Origin: Dolichospermum planctonicum
GTDB taxonomy: Bacteria > Cyanobacteriota > Cyanobacteriia > Cyanobacteriales > Nostocaceae
DNA: 64,000 bases
Assembly: GCF_005402965.1 (NCBI RefSeq)
Contig: NZ_BJCF01000021.1
Span: forward strand, 1 to 64,000
Direction of reading: 5' to 3'
Both the position numbers and the translations under genes were made by a program. Below are positions 1 through 8,084 of the stretch, one piece after another. The notes beneath the pieces were generated by a model. The model made no database searches, was not told where the DNA came from, and saw only the letters and a list, made by a program, of their open reading frames with translations. Each line of letters starts with the position of its first letter. The first letter of the stretch is position 1.

Positions 1-272
1 CACCACCCCCCTTTTAATGATATGTATTCTCATTAAGCTTATTTCTCTTTAATTGATCGTTAGTTATTATGTACTACTATCTCTGCTTTTTTGATCTGTG
101 ACAGTTCAGGGTGCGGAATGTGGGTTACTAATAATCATAAACTATAAAAGTTCATACTATTTGCGATTTTAAATTGTCAATAAATTACTAAATCAGCACA
201 AAATTGACAACTTTTTAGCTGCGACAATCATTTCTCAAATTAGTATTAATTTACATTTATTCTTTCTCTGGA
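1..272. other. Spacer at left edge, no gene seen
   Basis: AT-rich sequence ahead of the receiver gene. I see no convincing reading frame, RNA gene or repeat. It probably carries the promoter of the downstream response regulator, but no clear -35/-10 pair can be assigned. Confidence 0.4.
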
Positions 273-707
273 ATGTTAATGTTGTCCCCTGAGTGTTCTA
301 ACTTGGATATTCTCGTAGTTGATGATCATGAACTGACTCGTTTAAGCTTACAATTAGTTTTTTCTATTCAAGAAAATATTCATGTTGTTGGTTTAGCCGC
401 TAATGGTCAAGAAGCTATAGAAATGGTTAAATTATATCAACCTCATGTCGTTATCCTCGATTTACAAATGCCAATTATGGATGGTTGGGTAGCGTCTCAT
501 TACATTAAAGATATATCTCCAAATACTCAGATTTTAGCTTATTCATCTATAGATGAAACATCTTTTCAGCAAAACCAAACTCAGCATAAATTTGATAAAA
601 TTTGCAAAAAAGATATTCGTACAAAAGAACTCATTACCTTAGTTAAACAGTTAGGACAGCGAGTTAAGTATTTTTCCTATTCAGCAGAAAAATTTAACCC
701 CGTCTAG
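273..707 (+). CDS. Stand-alone response regulator receiver protein
   Basis: A 144-residue protein that is almost entirely a CheY-like receiver domain. The acidic pair is D17/D18, the phospho-accepting aspartate is D63 in the motif DLQMPIMDG, and a conserved lysine lies near residue 112 (CKKD). The N-terminal half resembles NarL/LuxR-type receivers, but no helix-turn-helix output domain follows and the protein ends soon after the receiver fold. It would therefore act by protein contact or as a phosphorelay shuttle rather than by binding DNA. A second in-frame ATG two codons in is an alternative start. No kinase lies next to it; the nearest are the kinase-FGE gene at 1791 and the two-component cluster at 50.7-56 kb. 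The domain call is firm; the partner is unknown. Confidence 0.85.
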   Translation: MLMLSPECSNLDILVVDDHELTRLSLQLVFSIQENIHVVGLAANGQEAIEMVKLYQPHVVILDLQMPIMDGWVASHYIKDISPNTQILAYSSIDETSFQQNQTQHKFDKICKKDIRTKELITLVKQLGQRVKYFSYSAEKFNPV

Positions 708-858
708 TCTAGTATCAATTAGAAATTATAAATTATCAATTCTGTCACTGTCAAAATTCTTGTCAAAATTCTTATCAAAATTAAATTGCGTCGGGTATAT
801 TGTTCATAACAAACACCCGACGCTAATCTTTATTATTAATTAAATCTGCTTAATTATT

Positions 859-1032
859 TCACGCATTAGGAACAGTGCGTTTAAATTCATCCAGTAGATC
901 ATCTAGTTCTTCCAATGCTTGATTAACATCAACCCTTAACGTTCCTAAATTAGGTTGTTCGAGTAAACTCAGCAACCGTTCACGTTTAGCTTGAACCGCG
1001 CTAATTCGGTCTTTAATTGTCTGAATATCCAT
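859..1032 (-). CDS. Small conserved helical protein, function unknown
   Basis: A 57-residue protein predicted to be nearly all alpha-helical, with heptad-like leucines (ISAVQAKRERLLSLLEQ, then VNQALEELDDLLDEF) that suggest a short coiled-coil hairpin. I chose the ATG at 1032 because a GGAAG motif sits about 8 nt upstream. An upstream GTG at 1056 would add eight residues (MFKDWKQK) but has poorer spacing. I know of no function. The length and composition resemble other tiny conserved cyanobacterial proteins. It is transcribed convergently with the receiver gene and divergently from the DUF2854 gene. Confidence 0.6.
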   Translation of the reverse strand: MDIQTIKDRISAVQAKRERLLSLLEQPNLGTLRVDVNQALEELDDLLDEFKRTVPNA

Positions 1033-1170
1033 TTTTTGCTTCCAGTCCTTAAACACTTCAAATCTAAAGTTAACGCAAAAAACAAGAATATTAATTTCTG
1101 TGTCAATTTGCCCCTAATCAGCGATGATAATAGAACTAAGAATGAAAATAAATTATACTAATCTCAAATT

Positions 1171-1716
1171 ATGCTCGGCGGAATTTCTTTGGGAACACTT
1201 GGTTTAACAATCGGTAGTATACTCACTATTACAGGTTTTGTTGCCTATTTTGCAGATAACGCTACCCTCAATTTAGTGGGGTTTTTCTATGGTTTTCCGC
1301 TGCTATTGGGAGGTTTAGCTCTCAAAGCTAATGAACTCAAACCCATACCCTTCAGCCAAGCCACCACACCATCAATTTTAGCACTCAGAAAACAACAAGC
1401 AACTGTCACACAAACTAAAATCCGTAAAGACATCACACGCTACTGCTATGGACAAAAAGCCCATTTAGACGAAGCCCTAGCTTATCTAGGTTTAAGTCCC
1501 ACGGACGATTCCAGACCAATAGTGACAGGTTTACGAGAAACCGAAATCAATGGGGCTTATACCCTCATTTTAGAATTTGATTCGCCATTAATTAGCTTTG
1601 ATGCTTGGCAACAAAAGCAAGAAAAAATGACCAAATATTTTGGACCTAATGTAGAGATTAGCATGACACAGCCCAGAGAAGATTATATTGAACTGTCTTT
1701 GATGAAGCAGAAATAG
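1171..1716 (+). CDS. DUF2854 family membrane protein
   Basis: A 181-residue protein with two hydrophobic helices at roughly residues 7-27 and 33-50 (TIGSILTITGFVAYF, then LVGFFYGFPLLLGGLAL), followed by a soluble domain of about 125 residues. The sequence matches the DUF2854 family, which is conserved across cyanobacteria with plastid-targeted plant relatives. This suggests a thylakoid-associated role, though I cannot name the activity. The N-terminal hairpin would place the soluble part on one side of the membrane. A strong hairpin (1721-1737) follows the stop codon, so the gene probably forms its own transcription unit ahead of the kinase gene. Confidence 0.75.
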   Translation: MLGGISLGTLGLTIGSILTITGFVAYFADNATLNLVGFFYGFPLLLGGLALKANELKPIPFSQATTPSILALRKQQATVTQTKIRKDITRYCYGQKAHLDEALAYLGLSPTDDSRPIVTGLRETEINGAYTLILEFDSPLISFDAWQQKQEKMTKYFGPNVEISMTQPREDYIELSLMKQK

Positions 1717-1720
1717 TAGC

Positions 1721-1737
1721 AGCGGGGTTTCCCCGCT
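1721..1737 (+). terminator. Hairpin after DUF2854 gene, probable terminator
   Basis: A perfect 7-bp GC-rich inverted repeat (AGCGGGG / CCCCGCT, loop TTT) begins just after the DUF2854 stop codon. Only a weak T-rich stretch follows, so termination may be partial. Confidence 0.5.
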
Positions 1738-1790
1738 TATCTTGTTTCCTGGTATAGTATAATCATCCCTAGAAATACCCAGCAGCTACC

Positions 1791-3482
1791 ATGAGTCAAT
1801 GTCTTAATCCTACCTGTCTTCATCAAAATCCCCAGGGTACTAACTTTTGTGAAAACTGTGGGAGTAAAATCCTTTTAGATGATCGTTATCGTCCCATTAA
1901 ATTTCTCGGAGAAGGTGGTTTTGGCAGAACATTTCAAGCAATAGATGAAAAAAGATTAAATACTCCCTGCGTCATTAAACAATTCTTACCCCAACAAGCT
2001 GGAAGTGCGGCTTTAGCAAAAGCCACCGAATTATTTCAACAAGAAGCCAAAAGACTGCAAGAATTAGGAAAACATCCGCAAATACCAGACTTAGAAGCCT
2101 TCTTTCCCCAAGATGGTAGACTTTATTTAGTCCAAGACTTTATTGATGGTCAAAACCTATTAGAAGAGTTTCAAAATCAAGGTAAATTAAAAGAACCACA
2201 AATCAGAATTATCCTCACAGAATTATTGCCAGTTTTGCAATTTATCCATGACAATCAAGTTATTCATCGAGATATAAAACCCGAAAATATTATTAGAAGT
2301 AAAACCGGTCAATTATTTCTAATTGATTTTGGCGTTTCCAAAGAAACAAGTGGAACTATTTTAACTAGAGTGGGGACTGTTACAGGTACTCCTGGATACG
2401 CACCCCCGGAACAGTTTCGGGGTATGGTTTATCATAGTAGTGATCTCTATAGTTTAGCTGTTACCTGTGTCAGATTATTGACGGGACATTTTCAAGAAGC
2501 TGATGGTGCAGATAAATTATTTGATACCAGAAAAATGCAATGGCAATGGCAAAAGTATGTTTCTTTAAGTCAGGAATTAACAACGGTATTAGAAACCATG
2601 TTGCAAGATATTCCTACTCGTCGTTATGACTCAGCAGCAGAAGTTTTAGCCGCATTAGCAAATCAAAAAACAATAGTTATTCCCACAGCCACAAACCCAC
2701 CCAAACCACCAGCAAATATTAACGTAAATATCAATCCCCAATCATCATTTACCGAAGATTTAGGAAAAGGTATTAAATTAGAAATGATCGCCATACCGGG
2801 AGGAACTTTCTGGATGGGTTCACCAGCAAATGAAGCAGAAAGGGGTGATAATGAAAGTCCCCAACATCAAGTTACAGTTCCCAGCTTTTTTATGGGCAAA
2901 TACCCCTTGACACAGGCACAATATCAAGCTATTATAGGGGATAATCCGTCTGGCTTCAAAGGCAATAACCGCCCAGTTGAAACTGTCAGTTGGGATGATG
3001 CGGTTACATTCTGTCAAAAGTTAAGCCAAAGGACAGGAAAAAACTACAGATTGCCCAGTGAAGCAGAATGGGAATATGCTTGTAGAGCGGGGACAAAAAC
3101 GCCATTCTCTTTTGGTGACAACATCACCACGGATTTAGTAAACTACAATGGTAATTATCCCTACAAGTCCGCACCTAAAGGTAAATATCGAGAACAAACT
3201 ACAGATGTGGGAACTTTTCCCCGGAACGCTTTTGGCTTGTACGATATGCACGGGAATGTGTGGGAGTGGTGTGAAGATGACTGGCATGAAAATTATATAA
3301 ACGCGCCTACAGACGGTAGTGCTTGGAACAGTCTAAGCGGCAGTAATATAAAGTTAATTCGTGGCGGTTCTTGGCGCCGCAATGCTGGGTACTGTCGGGC
3401 TGCGGCTCGCGATAGGGGTTCGCGCGGACTTCGTTACTACTACTGCGGTTTTCGGGTCGTGTCTTCGTTCAGGACTTTGTAG
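1791..3482 (+). CDS. Zinc-ribbon / Ser-Thr kinase / FGE-sulfatase fusion; probable DGR target
   Basis: A 563-residue, three-part protein. Residues 4-23 form a zinc ribbon (C4, C9, C20, C23). Residues 33-300 are a Hanks-type kinase with a glycine loop (GEGGFGRTF from 40), catalytic lysine K63, HRDIKPEN at 159-166 and DFG at 179-181, so it should be active. From about residue 325 it becomes a formylglycine-generating-enzyme-like (SUMF1, C-type lectin fold) domain, with GGTFWMGS, LPSEAEWEYACRAG, MHGNVWEW and RGGSW motifs. Such domains in bacterial kinases are usually binding modules rather than sulfatase-activating enzymes. The last 40 codons (3363-3479) differ sharply in composition from the rest and have the layout of a DGR variable region. 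Kinase-FGE fusions are a reported class of DGR targets in cyanobacteria. The protein has no signal peptide or membrane helix, so both domains are probably cytoplasmic. Confidence 0.85.
   Translation: MSQCLNPTCLHQNPQGTNFCENCGSKILLDDRYRPIKFLGEGGFGRTFQAIDEKRLNTPCVIKQFLPQQAGSAALAKATELFQQEAKRLQELGKHPQIPDLEAFFPQDGRLYLVQDFIDGQNLLEEFQNQGKLKEPQIRIILTELLPVLQFIHDNQVIHRDIKPENIIRSKTGQLFLIDFGVSKETSGTILTRVGTVTGTPGYAPPEQFRGMVYHSSDLYSLAVTCVRLLTGHFQEADGADKLFDTRKMQWQWQKYVSLSQELTTVLETMLQDIPTRRYDSAAEVLAALANQKTIVIPTATNPPKPPANINVNINPQSSFTEDLGKGIKLEMIAIPGGTFWMGSPANEAERGDNESPQHQVTVPSFFMGKYPLTQAQYQAIIGDNPSGFKGNNRPVETVSWDDAVTFCQKLSQRTGKNYRLPSEAEWEYACRAGTKTPFSFGDNITTDLVNYNGNYPYKSAPKGKYREQTTDVGTFPRNAFGLYDMHGNVWEWCEDDWHENYINAPTDGSAWNSLSGSNIKLIRGGSWRRNAGYCRAAARDRGSRGLRYYYCGFRVVSSFRTL
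3363..3479 (+). other. Candidate DGR variable region at the 3' end of the kinase-FGE gene
   Basis: The segment runs from the GGSW motif (W528) through GFRVV (553-557) to the stop. It is GC-rich and adenine-poor, while the flanking gene is AT-rich. Residues expected to face the ligand are R529, R530, Y534, D541, G543, L547, Y549-551 and C552. Their codons (CGC, TAC, GAT, GGT, CTT, TGC) look like AAC/AAT template codons after adenine mutagenesis. The invariant frame (GGCGGTTCTTGG, TGTCGG, GGTTTTCGGGTCGTG) keeps its expected spacing. The template repeat, avd gene and reverse transcriptase are not in the window, so this call rests on composition, position and protein fold. Confidence 0.7.
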
Positions 3483-3646
3483 CCCTTTATACTCTTATTC
3501 TTTTACTCTCTGCCCTTCTTTTTTTCCCTTCTTAACCTCTCCGCCTCTAGCGTAACAATTTTACAGAAATAACATAGAGCCACTTCACGAATATAGCACA
3601 CAGATTGTACAAATGGCAATAAAAAGAGAATTATGAAAATACTAAT

Positions 3647-3683
3647 GTAGGGTGTGTTAGCGACAGTGTAACGCACCATAATT
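3647..3683. repeat. Dispersed palindromic repeat, GTAGGGTGTGTTAGCG type
   Basis: An imperfect inverted repeat starting GTAGGGTGTGTTAGCG and ending GTAACGCACC. Close copies lie at 10838-10873, inside nnrD, and at 37191-37220, after rpoC2. Three copies in 64 kb mark it as a small dispersed element. Confidence 0.7.
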
Positions 3684-3752
3684 GCTGGATCGTTGAATCA
3701 TCTTTAAGCTTAGATCCCCGACTTCTCAAAGAAGCCAGGGATATGAAAATCA

Positions 3753-5495
3753 TCAACCACCATCAACAGCGTACTGAATAAGCAGAGATAAACGTTGACG
3801 CAATGTCTCCAGACCTAAACGCTGACTAGCAGAAATGAAAACCGCTAGGGGAAACTCTTCCCGCGCTAAAGCCAGGGTTTCACTACTAACCTGATCAATT
3901 TTATTAAAAGCCACTAAAGCAGGTCCCGGTGTAATGGGCATTTGCGCGAGTATGTCCCGAACTGAGCGAATATGACTTAACCAAGCAGGATGAGATAAAT
4001 CTACTAAATGCAGTAAAGCATCCGCCTCTGTTACTTCCTCCAAAGTAGCGCGAAAGGCATCCATTAAAGACGCGGGTAATTCATGAATAAACCCTACAGT
4101 ATCCGTCATTAAAGTTTCCTGGGGTGCGCCGGTTTCCGCGTGGGGAAGCATTAACCGCCGTGTGGTCGGGTCAAGGGTAGCAAATAATTGGTCAGCCGTA
4201 TATACTTCCGAATTAGTGAGAGCATTAAGTAAAGTAGATTTACCAGCATTGGTATAACCAACTAAAGCCACAGAGGGAACTTCTCGGTGTTGTCGCCGTT
4301 GACGTAATCTACAACGATGTGCCTGTAATTGATTAACTTCCTGTTGTAGTCGAGAAATGCGTTTTTGAATAGCCCGACGTTCCGTTTCTAGCTTAGTTTC
4401 ACCAGGTCCTCTAGTTCCAATACCACCTCCCAATCTGGACATGGCTTGACCCCTGCCAGCGAGTCGTGGCATCATATACTCTAACTGCGCTAATTCTACC
4501 TGTAATTTACCTGCACCAGATTGAGCGCGTTGGGCAAAAATATCTAAAATTAATTCCGTACGGTCAACTACTCTGACCCCAATTTGGGACTCTAAATTGC
4601 GGACTTGGGAAGGTGAAAGATCACGGTCAAATACTACCAAATTAGCACCTAGAGTTTGCACCGTGAGAGCAACTTCTTGGACTTTACCTTCACCGATAAC
4701 TGTTTGGGGATGAATACGCGATCGCTTTTGTTGTAAAGTCTGTAATACATCACCCCCCGCCGTATCTACCAACCGTGCCAATTCTGCTATAATGTCCTCG
4801 AATTGTTGCGGGCTAGTATTATCCGTTAATACTCCTACAATTACCACCCGATCATGATCAGTGTCTACTTCCTGAGCTACATATTCCCGACTAAATTCCG
4901 CTTCTAGACTTTCCACCAATTCGAGAAAATCCTGGTCAGCCAAAGCATCTAAACTTAGAGGCGGTGATATGTGGGAATATATACTAGCGTCAACCATGCT
5001 CATGTCAGAGGATTTAGTAGTCACTAACTGTCTATTATTAGCCACAAGGTGAGCTAAATAAGCTTCTTTCACGTATCCAGTTGCACCACCACCACGCTTA
5101 GTAAATCCGCCCCCAGTAATATTTAAAACTACTAAAGCATCCAATCTTTGTAAAGCCATAGCCGTTAATGCTGACTCATTTGGTGGTTCTGACTTGAGAT
5201 TAGTAGATAAACAGCGAATTCCGCTCAGACGTTCTGCACCGTAGCGAGGTATTTCCATGGGTGGGATTTGAGTTTGACGCGGAGTACCCACACCAACCCG
5301 AATTACTTGTCCACGACGGTTGATATAAGTACAAACAGGCTGATTAATTTCCGTACTAACTGCTGCAAGACGTTGTGCAAACTCAGATGTAGTAATACAA
5401 TCCCCTGATATCCGCTGATGGTACAGCCGCTGGAGTTGTTTTAGCTGGCTGGACTTTAAACCTTGAATATTACCAAAAATAGTCTCTATAGGCGT
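3753..5495 (-). CDS. hflX: GTPase HflX
   Basis: Ribosome-associated GTPase that can split stalled 70S ribosomes. The N-terminal HflX domain contains the glycine-rich GGGIGTRGPGETKLE segment, followed by a coiled coil and a G domain with GYTNAGKSTLLN (P-loop), DTVGFIHELP (G3) and NKID (G4). The first standard start in frame is a GTG at 5291 (512 residues). However, the frame stays open to 5495 and encodes a recognisable cyanobacterial HflX N-terminus (TIFGNIQGL, then YINRRGQVIRVGVGTPRQTQ). I therefore extend the gene. No ATG, GTG or TTG exists in that stretch; ACG at 5495, ATA at 5489 or ATT at 5480 would have to serve, giving about 575-580 residues, normal for the group. The exact start is uncertain; the stop and identity are firm. 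Confidence 0.85.
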   Translation of the reverse strand, partial: TPIETIFGNIQGLKSSQLKQLQRLYHQRISGDCITTSEFAQRLAAVSTEINQPVCTYINRRGQVIRVGVGTPRQTQIPPMEIPRYGAERLSGIRCLSTNLKSEPPNESALTAMALQRLDALVVLNITGGGFTKRGGGATGYVKEAYLAHLVANNRQLVTTKSSDMSMVDASIYSHISPPLSLDALADQDFLELVESLEAEFSREYVAQEVDTDHDRVVIVGVLTDNTSPQQFEDIIAELARLVDTAGGDVLQTLQQKRSRIHPQTVIGEGKVQEVALTVQTLGANLVVFDRDLSPSQVRNLESQIGVRVVDRTELILDIFAQRAQSGAGKLQVELAQLEYMMPRLAGRGQAMSRLGGGIGTRGPGETKLETERRAIQKRISRLQQEVNQLQAHRCRLRQRRQHREVPSVALVGYTNAGKSTLLNALTNSEVYTADQLFATLDPTTRRLMLPHAETGAPQETLMTDTVGFIHELPASLMDAFRATLEEVTEADALLHLVDLSHPAWLSHIRSVRDILAQMPITPGPALVAFNKIDQVSSETLALAREEFPLAVFISASQRLGLETLRQRLSLLIQYAVDGG

Positions 5496-5555
5496 TTAAG
5501 ACCAGTTACCTGGTTCCCCCTGAATCCTGATACTGTCTATTTTACAACAGAAATT

Positions 5556-5755
5556 GGTCAGTTGACAGGTGACAGGTGACAGGTGACAGTTGACAGTTGA
5601 CAGTTGACAGTTGACAGTTGACAGTTGACAGTTGACAGTTGACAGTTGTTAGTTGTTAGTGGACAGTTGTTAGTTGTTAGTGGACAGTAAATAGGTGATA
5701 GTAGACAGTAGACAGGTGATAGTAGACAGTTGTTAGTTGTTAGTTGTCATTAGTT
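5556..5755. repeat. Heptameric short tandem repeats (TGACAGT family)
   Basis: More than a dozen 7-bp units of the form TGACAGG, then TGACAGT, decay into TTAGTTG and GACAGTA variants. The array fills most of the spacer between the divergent hflX and rplS genes (5496-5889). Such arrays are a hallmark of Nostocales genomes. A pyrimidine-rich stretch (5760-5800) follows, and nothing else is visible before the rplS leader. Confidence 0.9.
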
Positions 5756-5889
5756 AATTTTATTCTTCCTTCTTTCCTTCTTTCCTTCTAACTCCTAACT
5801 CGGTGACTCCTTTAATAAATAGCTGGACTATGGGGCGATTATAGATTTATAATTAATGATTGTGAGTTTTTTCAGAAAACAGAAAAGTA

Positions 5890-6252
5890 ATGAACGCCCA
5901 AGAGATTATTCGCTCAATTGAAGCGGAACAATTGAAATCTGATTTACCTGATATCTATGTCGGTGACACAGTAAAAGTCGGAGTCAAAATCAAAGAAGGT
6001 ACTAAATACCGCGTCCAACCCTACGAAGGCGTAGTTATAGCCATGCGGAATGGTGGTATTAACGAAACCATTACAGTTCGCAAAGTTTTCCAAGGTGTGG
6101 GTGTAGAACGGGTATTTTTACTCCATTCTCCCCGCATTGAGAGCATTAAAGTATTACGTCGTGGTAAAGTTAGACGTGCTAAACTTTACTATTTACGCGC
6201 CCTAGTCGGTAAAGCAACCCGCATTAAACAAAGATTCGACCGCGCCCTCTAA
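5890..6252 (+). CDS. rplS: 50S ribosomal protein L19
   Basis: A 120-residue protein matching bacterial L19, which sits at the 30S-50S interface. Typical segments are [14 protein letters not shown], the [12 protein letters not shown] turn and the basic C-terminus [18 protein letters not shown]. The ATG at 5890 is preceded by a purine-rich stretch. It lies upstream of tRNA-Trp and secE-nusG, as in other cyanobacteria. The full length is normal. Confidence 0.97.
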   Translation: MNAQEIIRSIEAEQLKSDLPDIYVGDTVKVGVKIKEGTKYRVQPYEGVVIAMRNGGINETITVRKVFQGVGVERVFLLHSPRIESIKVLRRGKVRRAKLYYLRALVGKATRIKQRFDRAL

Positions 6253-6290
6253 TTCCATAGAGGGAATTAACAGACAAAACCCAAGCTGTG

Positions 6291-6306
6291 AGCGGCATTC
6301 GCCGCT
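6291..6306 (+). terminator. Hairpin after rplS, possible terminator
   Basis: A 6-bp stem AGCGGC / GCCGCT with loop ATTC lies about 40 nt after the rplS stop. There is no real T-run, so it may equally be a processing or protective hairpin. Confidence 0.3.
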
Positions 6307-6413
6307 AACTTGCCAAAAATAAAAAAATAAGTAACAATTTAGATGACAATTAAAGTCGAATTGTGCTAAACTAAAAAAAGTTGATCACAATGACCGGAAA
6401 GAGAAAAGCTTGT

Positions 6414-6486
6414 GCGCTCTTAGTTCAGTTGGTAGAACGCAGGTCTCCAAAACCTGATGTCGGGGGTTCAAGTCCTCCAGGGCGCG
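6414..6486 (+). tRNA. tRNA-Trp (CCA)
   Basis: A 73-nt cloverleaf. The acceptor stem GCGCTCT pairs with AGGGCGC, the anticodon loop carries CCA (TCTCCAAAA), and the T-arm contains GGTTCAAGTCC. No 3' CCA is encoded. It lies just upstream of secE, an arrangement common in bacteria where trpT precedes secE-nusG. Confidence 0.96.
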
Positions 6487-6669
6487 CTCAAAAAGAAAAA
6501 TATTGCCCGAAGCAATAACGTCACTGCCAAAACAGCAGAAAACGTCAATTATTTCGGGTATAATTTTTTGAAAATATAGCTTTCCTATTGCCAGTCAATT
6601 GAGGTCAAAACTGTAAACCTTGAAAAAATGACAAGGTGAAGCTATTCAAGAAACGAGGGTATAACGACT

Positions 6670-6891
6670 GTGGCCAAAAAAAACGAAGCAGAAATACCAG
6701 CAACCGAAAATGGGTTTAGCTTAAACAATTTTTTCCAAGGAACAAAGGAAGAACTTGAAAAAGTAGTTTGGCCCAGTCGGAAACAGTTGGTGAGTGAATC
6801 AGTAGCTGTACTATTAATGGTTACACTCTCCGCCTCCTTGATATACTTGGTCGATGGATTGTTCAGTTGGGCAGCAAAACAGGTGTTCTGA
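6670..6891 (+). CDS. secE: Preprotein translocase subunit SecE
   Basis: A 73-residue single-span SecE, part of the SecYEG channel in the plasma and thylakoid membranes. The amphipathic helix FFQGTKEELEKVVWPSRKQL precedes one membrane helix at about residues 46-66. It starts with GTG. Its TGA stop overlaps the nusG ATG by one base (TGATG), indicating translational coupling. It is the first gene of secE-nusG-rplK-rplA. Confidence 0.95.
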   Translation: MAKKNEAEIPATENGFSLNNFFQGTKEELEKVVWPSRKQLVSESVAVLLMVTLSASLIYLVDGLFSWAAKQVF

Positions 6892-7523
6892 TGACTTCTG
6901 CAACAGACGAACCACGTAATTTAGAATTGCAGTCGGAGGAAGCACTGGGAACAGCGTCTAAAGAGTTACGCTGGTATGCGGTGCAAGTAGCTTCTGGCTG
7001 TGAGAAACGAGTCAAGACAAACTTAGAGCAACGTATCCAAACTTTTGATGTAGCTGATAAAATCATCCAAGTGGAAATTCCCCACACACCAACGGTGAAA
7101 ATCCGTAAAGATGGTAAACGTCAGCCCTCAGAAGAAAAGGTTTTTCCTGGATATGTGTTAGTACGGATGGTAATGAGTGATGATACATGGCAAGTGGTAA
7201 GGAATACCACCCACGTCATTAACTTTGTGGGCGCGGAGCAGAAGCGTGGTAGCGGTAGAGGTCGTGGCCACGTGAAGCCAGTTCCCTTAAATCCTGCGGA
7301 AGTTGAACGCATATTCAAACAAGCCACGGAACAAGAACCAGTAGTCAAAATTGATATGGCTACTGGTGATAAGATAGTGGTGCTTTCTGGTCCATTTAAG
7401 GATTTTGAAGGCGAGGTAATTGAAGTTTCCCCAGAACGGAGTAAACTAAAAGCTCTACTCTCAATCTTTGGACGAGATACACCAGTAGAACTAGAATTTA
7501 ATCAGGTTAAAAAACAGAGCTAA
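6891..7523 (+). CDS. nusG: Transcription termination/antitermination protein NusG
   Basis: A 210-residue NusG. The NGN domain (WYAVQVASGCEKRVKTNLEQRI, then VFPGYVLVRM) binds RNA polymerase, and the KOW domain (GDKIVVLSGPFKDFEGEVIEV) contacts Rho or the ribosome. I chose the ATG at 6891, which overlaps the secE stop. An in-frame ATG at 6867 lies inside secE and would add eight non-conserved residues. The acidic N-terminal tail of about 25 residues is common in cyanobacterial NusG. Confidence 0.95.
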   Translation: MTSATDEPRNLELQSEEALGTASKELRWYAVQVASGCEKRVKTNLEQRIQTFDVADKIIQVEIPHTPTVKIRKDGKRQPSEEKVFPGYVLVRMVMSDDTWQVVRNTTHVINFVGAEQKRGSGRGRGHVKPVPLNPAEVERIFKQATEQEPVVKIDMATGDKIVVLSGPFKDFEGEVIEVSPERSKLKALLSIFGRDTPVELEFNQVKKQS

Positions 7524-7529
7524 ATACAA

Positions 7530-7955
7530 ATGGCGAAGAAATTAGTAGCGGTCATTAAGTTGGCCCTGAATGCTGGGAAAGCCAACCCAGCACCGCCCGT
7601 TGGTCCTGCACTGGGTCAACATGGTGTTAATATCATGATGTTCTGCAAAGAGTACAACGCCAAAACAGCAGACCAAGCGGGAATGGTGATACCAGTAGAA
7701 ATTTCTGTTTATGAAGACAGAAGTTTTACATTTGTACTCAAAACACCACCCGCATCAGTATTGATTCGGAAAGCGGCGAAAATTGAAAGAGGCTCAGATC
7801 AACCCAACAAAAAGAAAGTTGGTAGCATTAGTAGAAATCAATTACGGGAAATTGCTCAAACCAAACTTCCCGACCTCAACGCTAACGATATTGACGCAGC
7901 CATGAAAATCGTGGCAGGAACTGCGAAAAACATGGGCGTAACTATCACAGATTAA
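7530..7955 (+). CDS. rplK: 50S ribosomal protein L11
   Basis: A 141-residue L11, part of the GTPase-associated centre on 23S rRNA. The N-terminal domain has [30 protein letters not shown] with the conserved proline pair. The C-terminal RNA-binding domain ends in [16 protein letters not shown]. It begins 6 nt after nusG in the same operon. Confidence 0.97.
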   Translation: MAKKLVAVIKLALNAGKANPAPPVGPALGQHGVNIMMFCKEYNAKTADQAGMVIPVEISVYEDRSFTFVLKTPPASVLIRKAAKIERGSDQPNKKKVGSISRNQLREIAQTKLPDLNANDIDAAMKIVAGTAKNMGVTITD

Positions 7956-8084
7956 TTAAGTGATTAAGTGATAAATCTTGAGTTTGTGCTTTTGAGTGAA
8001 TAACTAATAGCCAAATCGAAAATCCCAAATCTAAAATCATATCGGGGGAGAAGCATAACTTCGAGATTACCCCAGGAGAAAAAA

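Noticed and set aside
3361-3555. Plus-strand frame of 64 residues overlapping the kinase-FGE end
   Set aside because: It is an out-of-frame reading of the variable region, with no conserved content and no ribosome binding site.
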